A DNA stretch of 64,000 bases. It comes from Petunia secreta (Eukaryota; Streptophyta; Magnoliopsida; Solanales; Solanaceae). Position numbers and translations under genes: made by a program. Below are positions 44,956 through 57,512 of this stretch, one piece after another (within the stretch, counting starts at the first letter, position 1; each line of letters opens with the position of its first letter). Below the pieces are notes generated by a model. The model made no database searches and was not told the origin of the DNA. It saw only the letters and a list, made by a program, of their open reading frames with translations. The stretch lies in assembly GCA_029990175.1 (NCBI GenBank), contig JARKIP010000011.1, forward strand, positions 25,518,001 through 25,582,000, in the 5' to 3' direction.

Positions 44956-45478
44956 TACTTCTGTTTCCTTTTAGTTTTTTGTTTCTGTTTTCTATTTTTT
45001 GTATCCATTTATTTATTTATTTTGCTATATTTGTTGCGATATTAAATGTATTTGTACTGTAATTTAGTGTTTCTTCAGTGTATTTTCACTGTTTGTGCAG
45101 TGTTTTACTGTTTCTGCTGTGTCTTTTAGTGTTTCTGTATCGTATTATTACTGTTTCTGTTGTGTTTTACCATTGCTGTATTTTTTGTACAGTTTCTGTA
45201 GTTTTCCCTGTTTCTTTAGTGCATTTAGTGTTTCTTTAGTGTATTTATTATTTCTTCAGCGTATTTATTTTATTTGTGTCTTTTACTGTTTCTGCATTGT
45301 CTTTTACTGTTGCTGCAGTTTATTTACTGTTGCTGCAGTGTTTGTACCTATTCTGTAGGCTTTTTAGTGTTTCTTTAGTGTCTTTACTGTGTCTCTGTCT
45401 TTTCTTGTTTCTGCATTGTATTTTACTGTTTCTGTATTGTACTCACTATGTTTTAACTGAGTTGGGTTTTTCCTTTTT
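44956..45478 (+). repeat. intron filled with GTTTCTnTAGTGTATTT words
   Basis: Dozens of degenerate copies of TTTACTGTTTCTGCAGTGT and TAGTGTTTCTTTAGTGTAT. ORFs rich in Phe and Cys across this interval are repeat by-products. The reverse complement (GATACA/GAAACAG) fills the introns of the transposase on the other strand. Confidence 0.75.
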
Positions 45479-47959
45479 AGGGTGTATCATTTTATATACC
45501 CCAGGATTTTTATTGGAAAGAGTTCCATCTACAGCTTACTACAGATGGTGATATTGGAATGCATTTGAAGGATGTCTTAAGTCCGGTACAGTTGGAAATG
45601 TTCAAAAAGACCTGTTTTGGTTATTTGTTACAGGTAGAACATTTGCCCATTCAGACTCAGTTGCTTCGGTCTTTACTGGCGCGTCAGATTGAGTCCTCCA
45701 AGCCTTGTACGTTTGAGGTTTGTGTGAATGGTTCATGTTCGCAATTCGGGTTGCGTGAGTTTGTATTAATGTCGGGTTTAAAGTGCTCTGGGGATACACT
45801 AAGTTCTCTTGATACGAGTTGTCCAAATCGATTGATGAGTAGCTAATTCCCGAACGTGGAGAAGGTGTCTCACGTAGATATTAAGAATGCTTTTACTCAA
45901 CGGAAGTGGATTAGTGATACTGATGCAGTTAAGATTGCAGTTCTGTATGTGATTGTGAATTTTGTAATGTCTGTATCTGATGTGAAAACTGTTTCTGAAA
46001 AATATTTTGATTTGGTTGAGTCTGGTCTTTACAAGGACTATGGTATTGATTCTTTCAAAGAACTGTTTGATAGTATTCACAAGAAGGTGAAAATTAATAG
46101 TACATATTTTCGGGTGGTATGTTTGCCTTCTGCATTGCAAGTATGATTTTATGAGTGCTGGACAAACATTCTTTCATCAGTAGCTATGCGTGTTAAGAGT
46201 CGAACTCCTCGTATCTTGAACTGGAAAGTTATGAGTAATCTTTCAAAGTATAAGACATTTTGTAAGATTTTAGAGGACCGAGTCAACAAGGTATAGTTTC
46301 ACTCTTTGTGTATCTGTTTCATTCTTCATGTATCTGTTTTGATCTTTATGTATCTGTTTCATTCTCTATGTATCTGTTTATTTCTTTATGCTTTTAAATT
46401 CATATGTCTACTATTATGTATGGTGTAGCCTGTTTTCCGGCCTATGCAGCTGACTGTTGCTGAGTTTGCCAGATTGGAGTTGGTGGATGATACAGGCGCT
46501 CCTGTTGCGGATGCTATACAAGATTCTACTGAGGATGATATTTTTGTCTTCCATGGAGAGCCTCGTCCCTCCTCTCCTGCCGCTTTTGTCCACATTCCTT
46601 CTGAAGATGCTGGAAAGCAGACACAGTCAAGTTTGTCGAAACCGGCGCAGGTGGTTGATAATGATGCTAAGATTGACATATTGAGTCGTTTAGTCGCCTG
46701 AATATTTGTGATACTATTTTTGGCACATTCTGATACAATTTTTATTTTTTGTTTCATCTCACTAATGACTTGGAGTTATTACAGGGTTAAGCATTGTATT
46801 TTTATTGTATTGTGTTTATGATTTTTACTTTGTTGAAACAGTTAGAATTATTGCCATACTGTTTTTCCTTTCTTTCTTTTGAAGGTTGATGATTAGTTTA
46901 ACACTGCTAAGGAATTCTTTGGTGAGGAGCTTAGAAAAGTTGTTGATGCAATTAAGCTACTTGTGCAAGGACATGTATTAATTGTTGAAGAAACTGTTTA
47001 TTGTTTCTTGTCGATGTAATGTCAGTTTGAATTAATTTTTTTTATACAAGGTACTCAAAGTGGTGCAGTTAATGCTCAAGATTCACCAAGGACACCAACT
47101 GCTAGTGGTGATACGGAGAAGCTCAATTTAGATGATTTCGGTGCTACAGAAAAGTTTAAATCCGATGTTGGTGATACAAACAGTTTAAATGTTGATACGA
47201 CTAATGTTACGGTATGTACCTTATTTCAGTTACCTTGAAACAACTAGATACATTCAGATACAAACAGATATAGATAGTTTCAAGTAGAAACAATTCAACA
47301 AGCCAATAAAATTTTACATCTACGGTTTCTTATTTTTATGAATTATTTTTCCTTTTCTTTTTTTGGCCATGTGCTACTGGTGGAGCGACTGATGTAGCAA
47401 GCGGCAGGGGCAAAGATGTTAATGTATCGTCTGATACAATTCAAACTTATGATAGTGGTGTCAGTAATGTAGAAACAGTTGTTAGTGGAAACCCGTTCCA
47501 ATGGCCGGAATAGTTGCAACCAAGGTTCCTTTGACCCCTTCATTGTAATTCCCAAACTTCGAGCTTAGTTTGAATTTCAGCCAAGACTTTCTGAAGACTC
47601 CTAAACCTGATGAGCTGCGCGTTTGCCTTTTTTTTTTTTTTTAAAAAAAAAAATTTATTGTATCTTCCCTGTTTCTAAACTGTATCATATCTTGTACATT
47701 GTTTCTTGAACTTATTTTCATATATCCATGGTTTATAGGAGTTAATTATTTGTTCATGATTTTTTTTTGTATTAGTTTATTCAAGGTTATTCAGTTGATG
47801 GTGCTGCATTTTGTAAGAAAGATACTCCTGGACCTTTTCATCCGACGAAGACTTCTGATGATTTCTTTGATAATTGGACTGACGAGCAGTTTGCGGAGAT
47901 GGGCCGTAGCATTGCTGATACCATTAAGAATGTAAAGAAATGATTTCAAACTAACCTTG

Positions 47960-48150
47960 TTGTTGGAGAACCTGGTGTCACTGTTGCTGAAAAGGCTACT
48001 GATATTGTTGAAGCAAAGCCTGGTGCCACTGTTGCTGAAGAGGCTGCTGATACTGTTGCTGCAGAGCCTGGTGCCACGGTTGATGAAAAGCCTGCTGGTA
48101 ATGTTGCTGCAGAGCCTAGTGCCACTATTGATGAGGAGCCTATTCAGCAT
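47960..48150 (+). repeat. 48-bp coding repeat, about four units
   Basis: In the ULP frame it encodes 16-residue units of the type AEPGATVAEEAADTVA, ending in SATIDEEP. The acidic, Ala/Pro-rich units lie between the DUF1985 part and the peptidase. The Leu-rich ORF in the next frame is a shadow. Confidence 0.8.
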
Positions 48151-50038
48151 GCCGCTGAAGAGCCCATTGAGCACGACACTGATGTTGATGATCATGGTGA
48201 GGATTTTGATGTTATGATGGTTAGTGACCCTGAGAACGAACAGGCGAGCCCACGTGTGGATACTACTACACCTTCACAGGCGTTGGTAAGGGTGACGCGT
48301 CCTGGTAAATATGATGTTTCACCTTTTCTGTGTGAGTTTTCTTCTGGTGCCAGTAGCAATTATGTTTCGCCCAAACTTTTGATGTTGCAAAGGCATCCTT
48401 TTAGTATTGCCGTCACAGAAGATGTTGATGAAGAATTCGCAAATAGGTTTGTTGCATTTGTTGATGATCTAGCTAAGCAGAAAAGAGGAAGGTTTGTTCC
48501 CTTTTAATATTTTTTTACTGTATCATTTATCGTGTGGATATTGTTATAATTCATGTTTCTTTTACTTTTTATTTTTAGGATTTGTACCTATTCCAAAACC
48601 GATCACATACTTTCATATGAGTTTAACTTTGGAGTCGAAATCGTGTCAACTTGGATGTGGTTCTATATTCTGTTGCATGGTGGTCATACGTTGCAGGATT
48701 CAGTAAGTTCCTTTGTTTTTCTCTTTAGTGTGTGTATGTCTTTTATCTTTAGTGTATGATATTGTTTCTTTTGCTGTATCTGTGTGTGTCTTGGATCTTT
48801 ACTGTATCTTTCTGTTTCTTCTAGTATGTGAGGGTGTGTTTTTTTTTCTTTTTTAGTGTTTGTTTTCCTTTGTCCCCGTACCCTCTTTTTTTTTTTTTTT
48901 AATTTTTTCATGTGTTTTTGAGTTTATGTGTTTGGTATGTGTATGTTTACCCAAACTTTATTTTTCTGTATCTTCTAGTATGTGAGGGTGTGTTTCTATT
49001 TCTTTTTTATTGTGTGTGAGCCTATGTCCCTGTATTGTTTCTTTCTCTTACTCAGTGTATCTGTTTTGTTTCATTCATTTTAGTAACTGTAATTTTGTTC
49101 GTTTCTTCATTGTTTCTGTAATGTTTCATCCATTTATATCATCAATTTTATTTTTTGAATGTTACACCATGTTAATGTTATTTCTACTACTTGCGTAAGC
49201 GAGGAAAGTATCGACCGAAAACTGAATTATCCTTCACTACTACTGACTGTTGGTTTAAAACCATGATCGAGACCGTCTATGAGAAGTATGTGAATAGTGG
49301 GAAGGATGTTTTAGTGTTGTCTGATGTTAATTCTATTGCTAACTACATTAGAGGTTGCAAGATCCCTGCAAATGTGCCTTGGACAGAGATTGACTATGTT
49401 CTGCTACCGCTTAATATAAAGTCTATATGTCATTGGTTGTTGGGTGTAGTATCATTCAAGGATAGGTGCATTGGGATATATGATTCAATGAGTAGTGGGG
49501 GTACTCGTCATAATGCGGCTGTTGTTGAAGTTGTTGAAAAGATTGCTGAGTTGTTGCCACAGTGTCTCCTACTGACTGATTTTTTCTAGTCATGGCCCGA
49601 CATTGATATTCTTACGAGTGAAGCATTTGTTGATGCAAATCTGGAGGATCCTTTTGGGTTTTTCTTTGTTCAAGACCTTCCGCAACAGAGTTCTGGTTCC
49701 CTGTATGTTTCTTTTCCCTTTATTAGTTCAGATTATGTGAATCATATCTCTGACATAATTACTAACTATATGTATTGTCATTATTTTTTCACTGTTTCAG
49801 GGATTGTGGAGTATTTATCATGGCGTATGCGGAGTACTTTATTTCTCCAAATGATATCACAAGTGTCCCTGACTTTGATATAGGTCTTTACTCTGGTCGT
49901 CTTGCAATGCTACTTTGGGATTATGGCAAAAGGAAGATTAATTTAGATGCAGTGAGTGCATGTGAAAATTCAGGGCGGCTTGCTAAGAGAAAAGGCGCTA
50001 TAAAGCATCGTTTACGAGTTGCCAATCCCAACCTTTAG

Positions 50039-50752
50039 TTGTGTTTCTTTTATGATGCTTCTATGTTTATGTTTCTAGGACTAACCATTTCTACTACCGT
50101 ATGGTGTGGTCACTGTTTATGTAATGACAGTTTGAGAATGTTTATTTTATGGCAATTGTGTTTTATTTTGTTCCTTTTCAAATGTGAAACAATTTGATAC
50201 AATTATGAAACTGTCTGGTATAGACAGGTAAATTGACACATAAACAGTTGAAAATATCTTGACACACTCAGCAACCATTTGTGAAACTGAATCACTTCTA
50301 ACCAGTCAGATTTAATGACAAATAAATGGTAAAACATAACTATGAAACAGTTTGATACAATTATTAAACTGTTTGATACAGACAGCTAAATTGATACAAA
50401 AACAGCCGAAAATATCTTGAAACACGAAGGAACTACTTGTGAAACGGAATCATTTCTATTCATTCATATCCAATGAGAAATAAAAAGTAAAACATAAAGG
50501 TGAAATAATTTCATACATTCATGAAACAGTCTGATACAGACAGCTAAATTGACTAACAGTTGGAAATATCTTGAAACAATCACGAAACAATTCTCAAACT
50601 GTATCACTTCTAAGAAGTCAGATTCAATGACAAAGAAAGAACTAAAAAAAGTTCTATTTGGGCTTCAAAGGATGTGTGCAAGTTTTCCTGTTGTGTCCTT
50701 CGCGACCACAATATGCATACGTAATCTTTGTCGTTTTTGCATGTACTTCCCA
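50039..50752. other. space between convergent KI-MULE 2 genes
   Basis: Non-coding. From 50160 it is made of degenerate repeats of GAAACAnTTTGATACAnTTA and CAGCTAAATTGATACA, the same word family as the introns. Confidence 0.6.
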
Positions 50753-53700
50753 TTATGGTTTGTATCTAGTTGTTTTTGGCCTTCCTGGTGGCCGTCTAGC
50801 AACTGGTGGGACTAGTTCAATTTCTGTAAAGAATGCTTGAATCTCCCATCTGCTTTCATCCGGTATCAGATTAACATGGAACTCATATATCTTTACCAGA
50901 GACTTTGTTGAGTAGTAGATACAGCTGTAATCTTCTTCTTCCAAGTCTTTGCACTTTAGAATAGCCAAATCATGAACACATGGCAGTTCTTCTATTTGAA
51001 ATTTTCCACAACAGCATGTCCGTTCGTTCAGATTAACAATCAATTTCTTGTCACCATCATAAAGAGCTGAGTCGTTCCCTGTTGAATGTATCTACGACAC
51101 ACAGGATGATACATGTTTGAAATAGAAAATACAAGGAAGATACAGGATGAAAGAACTTAGATACAGTGGAAATGAAACAGTTTCTGTACTACCTTAAGCT
51201 GCATAGCTGTGTTTCTATACCCATCAAGTATCTTATTATACGTGAATCCAAGAGGTGTGGATGTCTCGTGTGCTTTCTTCCTGTTATCATCAGTCTATGT
51301 CCCAATCAGTGAGCGTATGTACTCCATAAATGCGACTACAGGCACATCACGCGCATACCTGTTCACCGCATTCAAGGATTCTGTAATATTTGATGTCATT
51401 GTAAATCTCCTATTTACTATTGCGCCTTGAGCATTTATTATATCCGATGTTTAGCAAGTATGCTTTGATACATTTATCCATTTGTTCCATACTTTTCATG
51501 TATATGTCAAATTCCTGTATGCTGTATGCCTTGGCCATACTAAAGAATGTCTCATGGAGCTTCTCTTCACATTTCTTGAACTTAGTCTTGAGGTTGTTCC
51601 ACAAGTGCCATATGCATGCATAGTGTGGGACCTGAGGATATACGATTGTAGTAGCCTTGATTATGCTCTCGTTACGATCTAAGACAATGCACATGTTTTC
51701 TCTCTCACCGTAAGCATATTTGAACTTATCAAAGAACCACTGCCATGAGGCATCGTTCTCTGAATTAACAATTGCATACACAAGCGGCAGTATGCTCTCT
51801 ATGGAAAGAAACAGTAAAATAAATATTTGAAACAGTATCACACAAGTACAAACTGAAGCAGTCTGATTCAAATAAAAAGCTGAAACACTAAAGTATAGGC
51901 CTCAAAGAAACTGATACAAAAAAGCTGGTAATAGTTTGATACAAAGTGAAACAGTCTGATACAGATAAAAAATGATGAAATAGAGAAAATATATGGTCTT
52001 AAAAGGTCTGTACCAGAGTTCAAACAGTCTGATACAAAGCTGATACAAAAATTGAAGCAGTCTGATACAAATAAACCATGTGTCTGAAAAATCCTGATAC
52101 AAAAGCTGGAAATAGTTTGATACAAAAGTGAAACAGTCTGATACAGATAAAAGATGATGAAATAGAGAAAATATATGGTCTTAAAAATCTTGATACCAAA
52201 GTTCAAACAGTCTGATACAAAGCTGAAACAACATGATACAAATGAGACATGCTGAAATAGAAAAATATTGGGCTGAAACAGTTGAAACAATCACTTTACC
52301 TGCTGCATCTAATGTACTGGCCGCTAGGAATGTTCCTTTGTCGCTGCTTTTAGGAAGCTACATCGACGACTACGATTGGTTTGCAATGTTGAAATCCCTT
52401 TATGGAAGCATTCAAAGCAACAAAAGCGTACTTGAACAAATGCTCCTCACTTGCATACAAAGAAACAACTGACCTGGGTTTCTTTGCTCTAACATATATA
52501 GGTAACTTGGCAGCTTCTTATAAGATTCAGTTGGGTCTCCTCGTATCATTGCAATTGCCATTTTTTTTTGCTCCCCAAGCCTTCATTTAATCTATGTGTA
52601 TACCGAAATACCTCTGCATATCGTCCATTATCTCTTTAGGCTTGTAGGTCGACCTTGGGTCATCGACCCTATCTATGATGATCATACTAATCATTCGTGA
52701 TGTAAGTTGCGCTTGCCCATACACTCTTTCTTTGTATGGACATGTGTGTTCATTTGTGAATTCCCTAACTTTGAACAAAGTTGATGAATTCAAGATGGAT
52801 GCCCTATATTTCCATTTGCAAGTTTTTCCTTTGCATATCAGGAAGTAGCTATAGATACAGAATGATACAGAGAACAGTTACATGATACAGAAAGCTACAG
52901 AGATTAGTTAACAGATACAAAATTATGCAGCATGATACAAATACGATTTACTTAGCTTCTAACACCCATGCATGATACAATCAGAGACGATAGAGTTATA
53001 GATCAGATACAATGTGATACATAATTCACACATTGTATCTGATGTATAAACTGGTACTGTTTGAAACAAAAGATACATTTCATATACAAACTGGTGGTGC
53101 TTGAAACAGACTCACACAGTGTGTTACAAAATTCAAAATAAAAAAATTCATATACACAAAAGGCACATATCAGATACAAAGATAACAAGAACATTTCTTA
53201 GACTACTTATGATATAGTTAGACAGAAACGGATACAATGTACAGTGTGAAATAAATTGATACAACATGATATAAAACACAAATACTGAGATTTCATACCT
53301 TGTTGCACCTTATCGCTCAACCTTAAATTGAACCTTTTCTCTTATTGCAAATCGTTTCATGGCTATTACTACAGTCTTTTTGTTAAGGTAGATTTGGCTG
53401 TCTAATATCTCGTTTTGCACGCTATTGGTAATTACGGCAACTTCATCTACCTCATGCTCATCACAAGTTCCTCTAAACAGTAGTTCTACTATTTCAGCAC
53501 TATTTATAAGTGTATCATCAATGTTCATGTCTCTAGTGCAACTGTTTCTGTCAGTATCAACACAGTCTTCCACTGTATCACGACTCCTTATACTTTGTCT
53601 ATCACTCCAGAAACCTTGATCCTCAACAATATCCTCGAGTGTGATACAAAGTGGATACATTTCTATTCCCTTTTTCTCTATTTTCAATCTTGTATACACT

Positions 53701-53916
53701 AAAACACCCATGTGTTTGTGTATTTCTAATTACCTTATACTTTATTTTAACAATTTTTCTAGTCAGACCAATGTTCAGTTGCTTTGCAACTGTATCACGA
53801 AGTATTTGAAAGTTTGAATATGAATTTATCGCGATCGCATCAACAACAAAATCGATATAATTGTCGAATTTGTCCCATCTTCCACTATGTTTTAATAGAA
53901 TTTGTATCTGTGCCAT
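50753..53916 (-). pseudogene. mudrA-like MULE transposase of KI-MULE 2
   Basis: First exon (53916-about 53300) starts MAQIQILLKHSGRWDKFDNY and shifts frame near 53715. Exon about 52860-52290 has NSSTLFKVREFTNEHTCPYK, GQAQLTSRMISMIIIDRVDD, DIMDDMQRYFGI-like sequence and KPIVVVD followed by VASKSSDKGTFLAAST, in which the Gly usually after the first catalytic Asp is missing. Next exon (about 51800-51410): LPLVYAIVNSENDASWQWFF, second Asp region MCIVLDRNESIIKATT (usual SDRH altered), YACIWHLWNNLKTKF. The SWIM finger (CCCGKFQIEELPCVHDLA) and RRPPGRPKTTRYKP close it at about 50757. Introns carry CTGTTTC/TGTATCAG words in the sense direction. Several stops; inactive. Confidence 0.8.
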
Positions 53917-54499
53917 ATCTATTGTAAAGTTTTGATTTTGATCTGTTTAAACTGTAAAAAATGAGTAATAGCAAGGCGGAACAGACGAAAAACAGAGGAG
54001 AAACAGACGCGAAACAGTGGAGAAACAGACGCGAAACAGTGGCGAAACGGTAGCAGCTTTTTAAATTTTGGATTGAAAACAGAGGACGATGTGTAGAAAC
54101 AAATAGAAACCGAAAAGATATGATTTTGAGTAGTTGCAGAATTGTTACATAGAAAAGAATTGGAAGCAGAGTGATTAAAGAAATGGAAGCAGGTAGAGAG
54201 AAAAAAAAACAGAGAGAAAGGAATAAGGTTTTCAGCGTCGCTGTAATTATGAAACAGAGTTGGAAAGAACTATTTATGCATTGCCATTTTGCTAGGAAAA
54301 ATGTTGCTATGCTTTGTAATTTCAAAAATATTGCTACTTTTTTTTTTTTGGAGATTAAGGGTGAAAATTTGTATATTTGTGTAAAAAAAAAACTAAAAAA
54401 AAGCCACCTGATAAGTCTAGCCCAAGCCAATAGGAAGTTAGGTTCAAATGGACTCAAGTGTTTAGGCCCAAGTCTGAATTAATTATGGAGTTTTTACGA

Positions 54500-55070
54500 A
54501 AAAAATTCACCGGGTGCTCTCCATAAGGAGTTGTTTTGCAAGATTGTCCCCATTTAACAATATTTTAGCAAAATACCCTTATGTTGACACAGAGCCAAGA
54601 CTTGAAGGAAAAAATTTGTAAGCATTGGCACGGAGCCAAGATTTCAAGGGCAAGTGTTGTCTTGCCAACACTTCAAGTTATATGGCGAGAATGCACGAAG
54701 AGATTGGAAGGGACAAGCCTTGACCTTTTGCCAACACTTATGACTAGGTGCGGCAAGTATTGCCTTTTGCCAACACTTGAAGAGCAAGTGTTGGAAAATA
54801 GAGAGGGATCAAAGGCAAGTCTTGGCTTTTTGCCAACACTTACGACCAAGTGCTGGCAAGTGTAGCCTTTTGCCAACACTTGAAGGGGAAAGTGTTGGCA
54901 AATAGAGAGGGATCAAAGGCAAGTCTTGACCCCGTGCCAAGAGTTTGATAGAGGTGTTGCAATTTAGATTTTTTTCATTAAACTTAACAGGGTATTTTTG
55001 CAAAACCACTATTAGCCCGGCAAAAAAGCAATTCATTGCTTATAATGTCATATTTCTGAATATGAGCCGG
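54500..55070 (+). repeat. dispersed about 0.5-kb repeat, plus copy, flanking KI-MULE 2
   Basis: Aligned in reverse complement with 16670-17226. Starts AATTCACCGGGTGCTCTCC, contains CCATAAGGAGTTGTTTTGCA, many TTGCCAACACTT and AAGTGTTGG words in alternating orientation, and ends TTTTTGCAAAACCACTATTA followed by shared ATGTCATATTTCTG. The ends form an imperfect inverted repeat (CCGGG plus GGTTTTGCAA). Confidence 0.7.
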
Positions 55071-56280
55071 TTTTTACACCCTATACCTATATAACCAAAA
55101 CTAAACTACCCACTTATACATAAGATTGGGCCTTGACTGATTGTGACGTGATCCATAACTATGTACGTGGGTATTTTTTTCTTCAGATTATTAGCCAACA
55201 TAATCATTCCTCATCGTTATTCACTTTTTGTAATCACATTTTGTCTTTCCTTACTTTTCCTACCTGGTTAATAGAAAACAAATAATTGTCTATTGTCTTT
55301 CCTATATATATGAATTTTTCTAACCTAATACATGGTTATAGTAGATTAGAATTGTACCCATTTTTTATTTGACTTAAATATTCTTAACAATACAATAAGA
55401 TAACATACTAATAGATGAGCTTTTTGTCTTTATACAAGGAAAAGTAAAACCTAGCTCTTTTCTCATTTTCACTACTCTCTCAGCATATGGCTGCCCCTCT
55501 CACTATCATATTTCTCTTTAGAGAGCTCCCTCATCAATGCAAAATAAGCCAATCCAAGAACAAAGACAAACTATTTCAATCTCTAATACATACATATGAT
55601 TTATTAAATGATTCATCAATCTTTGGAGAACTTCCTCGCTCATGGTGGCAATTGTGTTCTCTCAATTTCTTAATAGCAGACTGTCGCTCCAAACGCACAC
55701 GCAAGTATACGCGACCGATCAATATCAATAAAATAGCATAATGAGCCAATAAATATATAAAGCACATAAAAAATTAAGAAAATTAAAAATAAGAAAAAAG
55801 GTTATAGTAACAAAAGATCTAACATTTTTAACAATTGTAAGAAATTGAATAATCTTACCGTTTTTATGAGCTACAATTAAACCATAAGGCCCTAACTTTC
55901 AAACAATTAAAAATAAAAAATTTTTACTATAAAAATTGAATAAATAATAAAATTTAGTACTATTATAATTTAAAACATTAATTCTTCATTGATAAATATA
56001 AAATTGCTTCCAAGCTGTAAAATAATTGAAGTCTAACAATTTTGAGTGACGGAAATAAAACATGAAGACCAATAACAAGTGATGATATAAACATCGACTA
56101 TGCATTTTCAGATTAAGTATACAGATGATTTTCACCCTCATGTTATTCTCAATTATAATACATGTAATACTATGTCTCATTAATTTAGCTACACTCAATT
56201 TTTGAATTTCTATAGATGAATATAACTTCATTTTTAAAAAAATATGTAGATGAACAATCTTAACTAGGGAATTGGACAGA
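55071..56280. other. non-coding stretch with an LTR-like fragment
   Basis: AT-rich. 55682-55725 (TGTCGCTCCAAACGCACACG, CAAGTATACGCG) resembles the start of the Athila-like LTR at 6397 (CTCTCAAACGCACACG), so it is probably a fragment of a related LTR. Nothing else recognised. Confidence 0.4.
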
Positions 56281-56954
<674 letters not shown>

Positions 56955-57512
56955 ATGCCACGAGGTAGACCACCCAAGAATAAGACGATGCGATCTAGTA
57001 CCACCAACGATCAAAGTAGGAAAGGATCTAAAGGCAAAACAATCAGAGTTGATGCCATTACGCCCTATCTTAGCTCAAAAGAGGAAGAGGAATCTACTGT
57101 AGAATGGCAGACAATAACGGAACCACATTGGAAGAGTACTACACCACCAGCCATGATTAGCTCTATAAGTCATCCTAAGGACAGGGAAAGTGAGGAGAAG
57201 CTGATGGAAGTAGCGAAAGAACAAGGATCAAGCTCAGGAACAAAAATGGATCCTGGTCCTAGCTCAGCTCAGAGGAAGTTGCAGCTCACACCATCAGAGG
57301 AGAAAGCAAAGCAGTGGAACTCTCTATTCACTGGAAACAAAATGGCTGCGAGAGGTATGAAGTTGATCTTTATTGCTCCAATCATTAAGGATGGGGAAAC
57401 AGTAGTGGAATTAAGCAAAACTGAAATTGAGGTTGAAACCCTAAAGTGGAAGCATGTTGTGATCATGTATGTCATTGGTAATTCACCTACGATTGCAGCA
57501 ATTGAGAGGTTT
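56955..57512 (+). pseudogene. LINE ORF1 (DUF4283-type), truncated by a gypsy insertion
   Basis: An open frame from MPRGRPPKNKTMRSSTT. A basic and Ser-rich N-terminal part is followed by WNSLFTGNKMAARGMKLIFI, GETVVELSKTEIEVETLKWK and VVIMYVIGNSPTIAAIERF, the start of the DUF4283 domain found in ORF1 of plant L1-type LINEs, a nucleic-acid-binding protein with a zinc knuckle further on. The frame has no internal stop, so it was young when interrupted. The gypsy LTR begins right after GAGAGGTTT, within the ORF; the remaining ORF1 and ORF2 are not in the window. The last two codons of the ORF come from the insertion. Confidence 0.7.
57508..57512 (+). repeat. presumed left target duplication GGTTT
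   Basis: The five bases before the LTR; the partner lies beyond the window. Confidence 0.35.

Larger units (their letters stand above)
44664..50038 (+). pseudogene. KI-MULE 2 ULP1-like protease gene with intact catalytic triad region
   Basis: Starts MSNSSLSSSSRELKSK, then shifts frame to VTRSSASPSTGKGKGKAKL (from 44805). Exon 2 (about 45479-46290) is DUF1985-like: LSPVQLEMFKKTCFGYLLQV, FEVCVNGSCSQFGLREFVLM, TQRKWISDTDAVKIAVLY. Exon about 46430-46701 is acidic (DSTEDDIFVFHGEPRPSS). A repeat region (47940-48200) precedes VRVTRPGKYDVSPFL. The peptidase (about 48580-50038) has the Asp/His segment KSICHWLLGVVSFKDRCIGI and the final exon DCGVFIMAYAEYFISPND, so His, Asp and Cys all remain. Stops at about 45843, 46144, 47941 and 49587 (LTDFF*SWPD) mean it is no longer a full reading frame unless spliced around. 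ULP1 enzymes cleave SUMO; the target of the transposon versions is unknown. Confidence 0.75.
44195..54400. mobile_element. KI-MULE 2 (Kaonashi-type), ULP gene and transposase convergent
   Basis: About 10.2 kb. Left end TTTTTACACAAAAGTATAATC with AATTACAAATATAGCAAC further in; right end reverse complement TTTTTTACACAAATATACAA with AAATTACAAAGCATAGCAAC. They form a weak terminal inverted repeat of about 130 bp. Gene content and order match KI-MULE 1, but the protein sequences are clearly different, so the two are distinct family members rather than a recent duplication. Target duplications were not found. Confidence 0.6.

Noticed and set aside
45095..45551. Phe/Cys/Ser-rich ORFs resembling membrane proteins
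   Set aside because: They are translations of the intron repeat GTTTCTnTAGTGTATTT, between a good donor and acceptor of the ULP-like gene.
47957..48217. Leu-rich ORF like a signal or membrane protein
   Set aside because: Frame-shifted shadow of the 16-residue acidic repeat in the ULP-like gene.
54673..54879. ORF with repeated SVGKR motifs in the dispersed repeat
   Set aside because: Not conserved in the copy at 16717-17226, where the frame is broken and reads differently.
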